55,294 nt of DNA from contig CALMSL010000199.1 of the NCBI GenBank assembly GCA_937872445.1, forward strand, positions 1 through 55,294, read 5' to 3'. Position numbers and translations under genes: made by a program. Under the pieces are notes generated by a model. It searched no databases. It was not told where the DNA came from and saw nothing but the letters and a program-made list of their open reading frames with translations. The stretch's first letter is position 1. Each line of letters begins with the position of its first letter. The stretch is from an uncultured Microbacteriaceae bacterium. Lineage in GTDB: Bacteria > Actinomycetota > Actinomycetes > Actinomycetales > Microbacteriaceae. Shown one piece after another: positions 50,136 to 55,294 of the stretch.

Positions 50136-50993
50136 CTATGCGATGGCGAGCAGGGCGATGCCGGCAAGCACGACGGCTGCCCCCGCCAGGCGCTGTGCCG
50201 GATGGGACTCCCGGAAAATCAGCCACCCGGCGAGGCTCACAAGTACCACGCTCACCTCCCGTGCCGGCGCCACCATCGACACCGGGGCCAGCTGGATTGC
50301 CAGAAGAATCAACATGTAGGCGAGTGGCGCAAGCACCCCGACGAGAATGATTGCCACCCAGTGGCGTCGCGCCGTCGCCACGAGAATCGCCCGCGGGCGG
50401 AGGGCGAACGGCCCGAGCAGAGCGCACTGAAACAGCACGCTCCCCCAGTACAGCCCGACGGCGGGCATCCCCCCGAACGTCACCGCAGCGCTGTCCCACA
50501 GCGTGTAGATCGCGATCAGAACGCCGATGGCGAGGCCGTACAGAACGCCCGACCGGTCTCCGCCGAGGGTGCTCCGGCCGGCCAGCCCGGTGATGATGAC
50601 CCCGAGAATCACCGCAGCAGCACCCAGCAGGGCGACGACGCCGGGTCGTTCGCCGAACAGGATGATCGCGAAAACCACGGTGAGGAGCGGCCCGGTGCCC
50701 CGCGCGAGCGGATACACGACGGAAACGTCCCCGTGACGATATCCGGCCTGGAGGAGGAAGAAATAGGCGATTTGCAGCGCACCGCTCACGAGCGCGAGCC
50801 AGAGCCAGTGGGCGATATCCACCCGTGCGGACACGAGCGTCCAGATGCCGAAGGGAAGGAAGACCACAGCCCCGACGACGAAACTCAACCAGAGAAACCC
50901 GGGACCGCTCGTGCCGGCACGCTTGATGACGACATTCCACGTGGCGTGGGCGATGGCCGCCACGGCGACCAGCCCGAGGACGACCGGCGGCAT
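50136..50993 (-). CDS. EamA (DMT) family transporter
   Basis: The 285-residue protein has ten predicted helices arranged as two EamA repeats. The first repeat ends with [11 protein letters not shown] and the second with [10 protein letters not shown]. DMT transporters export metabolites or drugs; the substrate is unknown. The ATG lies five bases after the pyrH stop without a clear ribosome site, so translation is probably coupled. Its position between pyrH and frr is unusual. Confidence 0.9.
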   Translation of the reverse strand: MPPVVLGLVAVAAIAHATWNVVIKRAGTSGPGFLWLSFVVGAVVFLPFGIWTLVSARVDIAHWLWLALVSGALQIAYFFLLQAGYRHGDVSVVYPLARGTGPLLTVVFAIILFGERPGVVALLGAAAVILGVIITGLAGRSTLGGDRSGVLYGLAIGVLIAIYTLWDSAAVTFGGMPAVGLYWGSVLFQCALLGPFALRPRAILVATARRHWVAIILVGVLAPLAYMLILLAIQLAPVSMVAPAREVSVVLVSLAGWLIFRESHPAQRLAGAAVVLAGIALLAIA

Positions 50994-50998
50994 GCCCG

Positions 50999-51712
50999 TC
51001 AGGTGCTGACGAGCGTGCCGATGTGTTCCCCGCGGATCGCCTTGGTGATGTTGCCGCTCGGTTCCATACCGAACACCACCATGGGCATTCCGTTGTCCAT
51101 GCACAGGCTGAACGCCGTCGAGTCCACGACCTTGAGGCCCTGCACGAGAGCCTCCTGGTAGGTGACGCGTTCGAGCTTGGCGGCCTTGGCATTCTTGCGC
51201 GGGTCCCCGTCGTACACTCCGTCGACGCCGTTCTTGGCGACGAGCACGACATCCGCGCCAATTTCGAGCGCGCGCTGTGCGGCCACCGTGTCCGTGGAGA
51301 AGTACGGCAATCCGGCGCCGGCACCGAAAATCACCACACGACCTTTCTCCAGGTGCCGCTCGGCGCGGCGCGGGATGTACGGCTCAGCGACCTGGGTCAT
51401 GGCGATGGCAGACTGCACGCGCGTTTCCGCACCGGCCTGCTCGAGGAAGTCCTGGAGGGCCAGCGCATTCATGACGGTGCCGAGCATGCCCATGTAGTCG
51501 GCCCGTCCGCGATCCATGCCACGCTGGGAGAGTTCGGCGCCGCGGAAGAAATTCCCCCCGCCGACCACGATGGCAATCTCCGCGTCAGCGGCGGCGGCCG
51601 CGATCTCCTTCGCCAGGCCGCTCACGATATCCGGATTGACGCCGAGGGCACCGCCGCCGAAGGACTCACCGGAGAGTTTGAGAAGAACACGCCTCGTCTT
51701 TGTGCCGGTCAT
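50999..51712 (-). CDS. pyrH: UMP kinase
   Basis: The 237-residue protein phosphorylates UMP. The amino-acid-kinase fold shows [11 protein letters not shown] at the start, [11 protein letters not shown], Met-Gly-Met-Leu-Gly-Thr-Val-Met-Asn, and [10 protein letters not shown]. GAGGAGAG precedes ATG 51712 by three bases. A strong terminator between it and tsf suggests pyrH is expressed from its own start or by read-through. Confidence 0.97.
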   Translation of the reverse strand: MTGTKTRRVLLKLSGESFGGGALGVNPDIVSGLAKEIAAAAADAEIAIVVGGGNFFRGAELSQRGMDRGRADYMGMLGTVMNALALQDFLEQAGAETRVQSAIAMTQVAEPYIPRRAERHLEKGRVVIFGAGAGLPYFSTDTVAAQRALEIGADVVLVAKNGVDGVYDGDPRKNAKAAKLERVTYQEALVQGLKVVDSTAFSLCMDNGMPMVVFGMEPSGNITKAIRGEHIGTLVST

Positions 51713-51763
51713 TTTCTCTCCTCGGTTGTCCTCTCGTTACAGAGTATTAGGTGATTCACGTGC

Positions 51764-51797
51764 GTGGGGGCCGGAGACGCCCGTCTCCGACCCCCAC
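51764..51797 (-). terminator. Strong stem-loop between tsf and pyrH
   Basis: GTGGGGGCCGGAGACG (51764-51779) and CGTCTCCGACCCCCAC (51782-51797) pair over 15 of 16 positions. This is the largest GC-rich hairpin in the window. It ends the rpsB-tsf transcript, or attenuates read-through into pyrH. Confidence 0.75.
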
Positions 51798-51833
51798 AAT
51801 CGTGAGCACGCTCACGCAGAGTAACTCTCGACG

Positions 51834-52661
51834 CTATGCGCCGACCTTGAACCGGGCGAAACCGGTGACGGTCAGCCCTGCATCCTTCAGGACCTGCTCG
51901 ATCGAGAGCTTGTTGTCCTTCGCGTAATCCTGGTCAAGCAGGGCGACCTGCTTGAAGAACGCGCCGATGCGGCCCTCGACGATTTTCGGAAGCGCAGCCT
52001 CCGGCTTTCCCTCGTTGCGGGAAATCTCCGTGACGATCTCGCGTTCCTTCTCGACGACCTCGGCGGGAACCTCGTCGCGCGTGAGGTACTGCGGGTCGGC
52101 GAACGCAATGTGCTGGGCAACGCTGCGGGCGGTCTCCGCATCCGAGCCGGAGTATCCGACCACGACGCCCACCTGCGGCGGGAGGTCCTTGCTCGTTTTG
52201 TGGAGGTAAATCGCGAAAGCGTCTGCGTTGACAGAGGCGACGCGCCGCAATTCGACCTTTTCGCCCAGAACGGCAGATTCGTCGTTGATGAGTTCCGCAA
52301 CGCTCTTGCTTCCCGCCTGCGCGGCGAGCGCTTCCTCGGCGGACCCTGCGCCGGCCGCAGCTGAAGCCGCGAGCACCGCGTCCGCGAGGTTCACGAACTT
52401 GTCGCTCTTCGCCACGAAGTCGGTTTCGCAGGCGAGCTCGATCATGGTCGCCCTGGTGCCGTTCTCAACGGCGGCGACGAGGCCTTCGCTCGTGGAGCGA
52501 TCTGCGCGCTTCGCGTTGTTCTTGGCACCCTTGAGGCGAAGGATTTCGACGGCCTTCTCCAGGTCGCCGTCCGCCTCGACGAGTGCGTTCTTGCTGTCCA
52601 TCATTCCGGTTCCAAGGCGGTCACGGAGCGCCTTGACGTCTGCGGCAGTGAAGTTTGCCAT
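51834..52661 (-). CDS. tsf: Elongation factor Ts
   Basis: The 275-residue protein is the nucleotide-exchange factor for EF-Tu. It has the N-terminal UBA-like helix set (Asp-Val-Lys-Ala-Leu-Arg-Asp-Arg-Leu-Gly-Thr-Gly-Met-Met-Asp), Glu-Leu-Ala-Cys-Glu-Thr-Asp-Phe-Val-Ala-Lys, and the C-terminal region ending Val-Thr-Gly-Phe-Ala-Arg-Phe-Lys-Val. It follows rpsB after 26 bp and is co-transcribed with it. Confidence 0.97.
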   Translation of the reverse strand: MANFTAADVKALRDRLGTGMMDSKNALVEADGDLEKAVEILRLKGAKNNAKRADRSTSEGLVAAVENGTRATMIELACETDFVAKSDKFVNLADAVLAASAAAGAGSAEEALAAQAGSKSVAELINDESAVLGEKVELRRVASVNADAFAIYLHKTSKDLPPQVGVVVGYSGSDAETARSVAQHIAFADPQYLTRDEVPAEVVEKEREIVTEISRNEGKPEAALPKIVEGRIGAFFKQVALLDQDYAKDNKLSIEQVLKDAGLTVTGFARFKVGA

Positions 52662-52687
52662 GTCGTGTAATCCCTTGTGTTTGGTCG

Positions 52688-53833
52688 TTATTTGGTCGTG
52701 GATGCCGCGTCTGCCTTGGCCGCCGGCTTCTTGGCGGCGGGCTTGGCCGCGGACTTCTCGGCCTTCTCGGCCTTCTCCGCGGCGGGCTTCTCGGCCTTCT
52801 TTGCCTTTTCTGCGGCGGGCTTCTCGGCCTTCGCCGGCTTGTCGGCCTTGTCAGTCTTGTCAGTCTTGTCGGCCTTGCCGGCAGCGGGCTTTTCGGCCTT
52901 CTCGGCCTTCTCGGCCTTCTCGGCAGCGGGTTTCTCGGCCTTCTCGGCCTTGTCCGCCTTGTCGGTCGTGTCTGCAACGGGCTCGTCGGCCTTGTCCGCC
53001 TTCTCGGCAGCAGGCTTCTCGGCCTCCTGTGCCTGCTTCGTGTCGGGCTTCTCGGCCTTGTCGGCGGCCGGCGCGCCCGCCTGGAGCAACTCCGCTTCCC
53101 ACTCGGCCATCGGCTCAGCGGCCTCGCCGTCGCCCTCCGACTTCTGGTGGCGCTGGATGAGTCCTTCGGCCGCAGCATCCGCGACGATGCGCGTGAGCAG
53201 CGCGACCGAACGGATCGCGTCGTCGTTGCCCGGAATCGGGTACTGCACCTCGTCGGGGTCGCAGTTCGTGTCGAGGATCCCGATCACCGGGATGCCGAGC
53301 TTGCGCGCCTCGTCGATCGCGAGGTGCTCCTTCTTGGTGTCGACGACCCACAGCGCGGACGGCGTGCGGGTGAGGTTGCGGATGCCGCCAAGGCTCTTGT
53401 GCAACTTGGTGAGTTCGCGCTTCTTGAGCAGGAGCTCCTTCTTCGTGAAGCCCTTCGTCGTGTCGTCGAAGTCGATCTCTTCAAGTTCCTTCATGCGGGT
53501 CAGACGCTTGGACACCGTCTGGAAGTTGGTGAGGAGGCCGCCCAGCCAGCGCTGGTTCACGAACGGTTGGCCGACGCGCTGCGCCTGCTCGGCGATGGAA
53601 CCCTGGGCCTGCTTCTTCGTGCCGACGAACAGGATCGTGCCGCCGTGGGCAACCGTCTCGCGCACATAGTCGTACGTCGCGTCGATGTAGGCGAGCGACT
53701 GCTGCAGGTCGATGATGTGGCTGCCGCTGCGTTCGGTGAGGATGAAGCGCTTCATCTTTGGGTTCCAGCGGCGGGTCTGGTGCCCGAAGTGGACGCCGCT
53801 GTCGAGAAGCTGGCGAATGGTGACAACGGCCAT
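52688..53833 (-). CDS. rpsB: Small ribosomal subunit protein uS2 with long C-terminal tail
   Basis: The 381-residue protein has a normal S2 body (about 1-252): [17 protein letters not shown], Phe-Val-Gly-Thr-Lys-Lys-Gln-Ala and Arg-Trp-Leu-Gly-Gly-Leu-Leu-Thr-Asn. It is followed by about 125 residues of Lys/Ala/Glu/Pro repeats (Lys-Ala-Glu-Lys-Pro-Ala-Ala-Glu type). Bacterial S2 usually ends near 240-280 residues. ATG 53833 is chosen; the open frame upstream has no S2 likeness. It heads the rpsB-tsf operon after a leader of about 200 nt. Confidence 0.96.
   Translation of the reverse strand: MAVVTIRQLLDSGVHFGHQTRRWNPKMKRFILTERSGSHIIDLQQSLAYIDATYDYVRETVAHGGTILFVGTKKQAQGSIAEQAQRVGQPFVNQRWLGGLLTNFQTVSKRLTRMKELEEIDFDDTTKGFTKKELLLKKRELTKLHKSLGGIRNLTRTPSALWVVDTKKEHLAIDEARKLGIPVIGILDTNCDPDEVQYPIPGNDDAIRSVALLTRIVADAAAEGLIQRHQKSEGDGEAAEPMAEWEAELLQAGAPAADKAEKPDTKQAQEAEKPAAEKADKADEPVADTTDKADKAEKAEKPAAEKAEKAEKAEKPAAGKADKTDKTDKADKPAKAEKPAAEKAKKAEKPAAEKAEKAEKSAAKPAAKKPAAKADAASTTK
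52691..53068 (-). repeat. Low-complexity repeat encoding the S2 tail
   Basis: The DNA repeats CTTCTCGGCC-like units (plus-strand view) many times and encodes Lys-Ala-Glu-Lys-Pro-Ala-Ala-Glu-Lys variants. Such repeats are prone to copy-number slippage in multiples of 3 bp without breaking the frame. They resemble the Lys/Ala tails of histone-like actinobacterial proteins. Confidence 0.85.
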
Positions 53834-54044
53834 GGCCGTCTCCTTTTCTGGCGCAGGACATCCGGACAGGATGGTGCGCCGCTCAGTTATTTTCCGCGCC
53901 GGTCGGCGTGGAACCTGGTGCCCGCGCACATCCGCCTGGCTTTCGCCGGACTGAGTGGATGTGGTGTGCGTTCGCAAACTGGGTTTCAAACAGTGCGGGC
54001 ACGCGTAGTCACCCCAAAAATCGGGGTGCGAGGATCAATGATAG
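53834..54044 (-). promoter_or_regulatory. rpsB promoter and leader
   Basis: TATCAT (54044-54039, minus strand) is a good -10 element and would start transcription near 54031. Just inside the transcript lies the hairpin CACCCC-N7-GGGGTG (54010-54028), and the leader continues for about 190 nt to ATG 53833. In many bacteria S2 represses its own operon through such a leader. The feature is predicted from position and structure. The rest of the 310-bp gap up to the M23 gene shows nothing else recognisable. Confidence 0.45.
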
Positions 54045-54143
54045 CAGTGTTTCCTCTCCTCCCCCGGCCGCATGCCGGCACACGATTCCCCGGTTGAGCT
54101 GCCCCGCGTTCTTCCCGCATCGCGGCACGCGGATGCTGGACGC

Positions 54144-54680
54144 ATGGCATCACCCTCACTGAAGCAGCGCGGCATTCCGGCAGCAGCAGTGGTCCTGATC
54201 GTGCTCGCTGCGCTCTCGGGTTCACCGTCGGCGGCGGGCGCGAGTCCGGATGCCGCGGCGGCGCGGTACGCGTGGGCATGGCCGGTGGAGGGCCCTCGCC
54301 AGATCCTTCGCCCGTACATCGCACCGGAAACCCCCTACGCCGCAGGCCACCGCGGCATCGACATTGCCGCCGCGCCCGCGGCGGCCGTTCGCTCCCCCGC
54401 GGACGGCGTCATCCACTTTTCGGGGTTCGTCGTCGACCGCTACGTCGTGTCGATCGACCATGGCGCAGGGCTTATCTCCAGCTTCGAGCCCGTACTTTCC
54501 CCTCTCGCCAACGGCACCGTCGTGCACCGCGGCGAACCGATTGGTGCCCTGCAGTCCGGCCACTGCAGGGCACCATGCCTCCACGTCGGGGTGCGGCTCC
54601 ACGGCCAGTACGTCTCCCCGCTCAACTACCTCGGGGGAATTGCGCACTCGGTACTGTTGCCGACGCGGGAACTCCCCTGA
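54144..54680 (+). CDS. M23 family peptidase (secreted)
   Basis: From ATG 54144 the protein has 178 residues with a signal peptide (core about 12-25, Ser-Ala-Ala-Gly-Ala cleavage). The LytM/M23 domain has zinc ligands in Gly-His-Arg-Gly-Ile-Asp-Ile and the late Cys-Leu-His-Val-Gly-Val-Arg. In that last motif the usual first His of His-x-His is Cys. The family cuts peptide cross-links of peptidoglycan; the changed residue leaves catalysis uncertain, although Cys-Leu-His is common in actinobacterial members. It is divergent from rpsB, and no clear ribosome site is visible. Confidence 0.85.
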   Translation: MASPSLKQRGIPAAAVVLIVLAALSGSPSAAGASPDAAAARYAWAWPVEGPRQILRPYIAPETPYAAGHRGIDIAAAPAAAVRSPADGVIHFSGFVVDRYVVSIDHGAGLISSFEPVLSPLANGTVVHRGEPIGALQSGHCRAPCLHVGVRLHGQYVSPLNYLGGIAHSVLLPTRELP

Positions 54681-54728
54681 CCAGAACACGGGTCACCGTG
54701 TGCGTGCTGCGAAGTTAGGCTGGCGGGT

Positions 54729-55294
54729 GTGACAGATCCGATGACCGCCGCGGCGACCCCGACCATCGAATCGTCGGCGACCCCGCTGCGCCCGGTGTTC
54801 CTCGGGCTCCGGATCTCCCTCCACCTTCTGGTGACCGCGCTCGTCGCATTCGTTATCCTGCGTCAGATTCTTACTCCGCTGCCACATGCCTCCTGGATCA
54901 TTGCGCTCGCCATCATCCTGTTCGTCAGCTACGTCGGCGGGGCGTTCCTCACCCGCTCCCAAGTGGGCCCGGCCGCCCGGGTCGTCTGGCTTGCGCTTGT
55001 CTCTCTGGAAGGCGTTGCCCTCGTCTACCTCACTCCGGATGCCGCATTCCTGATCTTTCCGCTGTTCTTCCTGCAGTTGCACCTGCTGCGAGCGCGTTGG
55101 GCGGTTCCCGCGATCGCCGTGTCGACCGCCATTACGGTCACTGCGCTCGCAATGCACGGCGGCTGGAGTGTCGGCGGTGTCATTGGACCGGTCATCGGCG
55201 CCACCGTCGCCGTCGTGATCGGCCTCGGATATCGCGCGCTGTATCGGGAAACCCGTCAACGGCAGCAGCTCATCGACGAATTGCTGGCCACGCG
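54729..55294 (+). CDS. Sensor histidine kinase-like membrane protein (3' partial)
   Basis: The frame starts at GTG 54729 and runs open to the right edge (188 codons). It encodes a polar N-terminus of about 25 residues, five or six membrane helices (about 26-165), and then a helix Tyr-Arg-Glu-Thr-Arg-Gln-Arg-Gln-Gln-Leu-Ile-Asp-Glu-Leu-Leu-Ala. That linker precedes the DHp domain in NarL/DesK-class sensor kinases of actinobacteria, so the catalytic part should lie beyond the window. The assignment rests on topology and linker only. Confidence 0.65.
   Translation, partial: MTDPMTAAATPTIESSATPLRPVFLGLRISLHLLVTALVAFVILRQILTPLPHASWIIALAIILFVSYVGGAFLTRSQVGPAARVVWLALVSLEGVALVYLTPDAAFLIFPLFFLQLHLLRARWAVPAIAVSTAITVTALAMHGGWSVGGVIGPVIGATVAVVIGLGYRALYRETRQRQQLIDELLAT

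Noticed and set aside
52691-53068. CRISPR-like or satellite array suggested by periodic repeats
   Set aside because: The repeats are 6-30 bp, in frame, without unique spacers, and encode the Lys/Ala/Glu tail of S2.
1-55294. tRNA or rRNA genes, insertion sequences and prophage segments
   Set aside because: No cloverleaf with CCA-type acceptor, no rRNA core sequence, no transposase or integrase motif and no terminal inverted repeats were recognised by eye; a tRNAscan and IS search would settle small cases.

Overview
The window is a 55.3 kb stretch of high-GC actinobacterial chromosome, most likely from the family Microbacteriaceae. That placement is an inference from gene content and style: many GTG and some TTG starts, probable leaderless genes, a mycothiol-type glycosyltransferase, a GTP-dependent PEP carboxykinase, the GlgE maltosyltransferase route, several DivIVA-type coiled-coil proteins, and an rpsB-tsf-pyrH-frr-cdsA block with no close relatives of Gram-negative type. 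No tRNA, rRNA, insertion sequence, phage gene or CRISPR array was seen. Coding density is high and most genes sit in 4-bp-overlap (ATGA/GTGA) operons.

Layout. 1-8.6 kb: small regulatory modules. Each pairs a regulator with an enzyme or transporter and carries a recognisable inverted repeat in front (ArsR-SRPBCC, SDR-MarR, AraC/TetR with a divergent SDR, PadR-DUF1048-ABC transporter), with VOC and DUF1801 proteins between them. 8.7-15.1 kb: S53 (sedolisin) peptidase, DUF1353 membrane protein, MgtE magnesium transporter, glycerate kinase, and a RamB/PrpR/ScfR-type regulator. 15.2-22.6 kb: pckG, divergent from that regulator; an ECF sigma factor with a membrane partner; PspA; an arginase-family protein; a flavin disulfide oxidoreductase. 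22.6-29.1 kb: MshA-like glycosyltransferase, a small HExxH membrane protein, an amidase, a GntR(YtrA)-ABC operon and an LCP-family cell-wall ligase.

29.1-40.6 kb: the glycogen/alpha-glucan block. glgP lies on the minus strand, and glgE-glgB on the plus strand. Between them sits a five-gene minus-strand operon. It encodes three proteins with alternate (SipW-type) signal regions, one of them carrying a ricin-B lectin domain, then a protein ending in an LAXTG sortase signal, then a SipW-like signal peptidase. The operon has a plausible promoter, a palindrome just upstream of it, and a roughly 160-nt leader with mutually exclusive stems. This is the most interesting locus in the window: it looks like a dedicated, self-contained surface or matrix protein export system of TasA/SipW logic.

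40.6-48.5 kb: envelope and cell-shape genes. These are a cysteine-less thioredoxin/TPR protein, a large membrane/lipoprotein-like fusion, a Scy/DivIVA-like coiled-coil protein, an AI-2E/PerM exporter, a hydrolase, a small putative zinc protein, a transglycosylase-like secreted protein and a second DivIVA-domain protein. 48.5-53.8 kb: the core translation/envelope cluster cdsA, frr, pyrH, tsf, rpsB (read right to left), with an EamA transporter inserted between pyrH and frr and an unusually long Lys/Ala/Glu tail on S2. 54.1 kb to the end: an M23 peptidase and the start of a sensor-kinase-like membrane protein.
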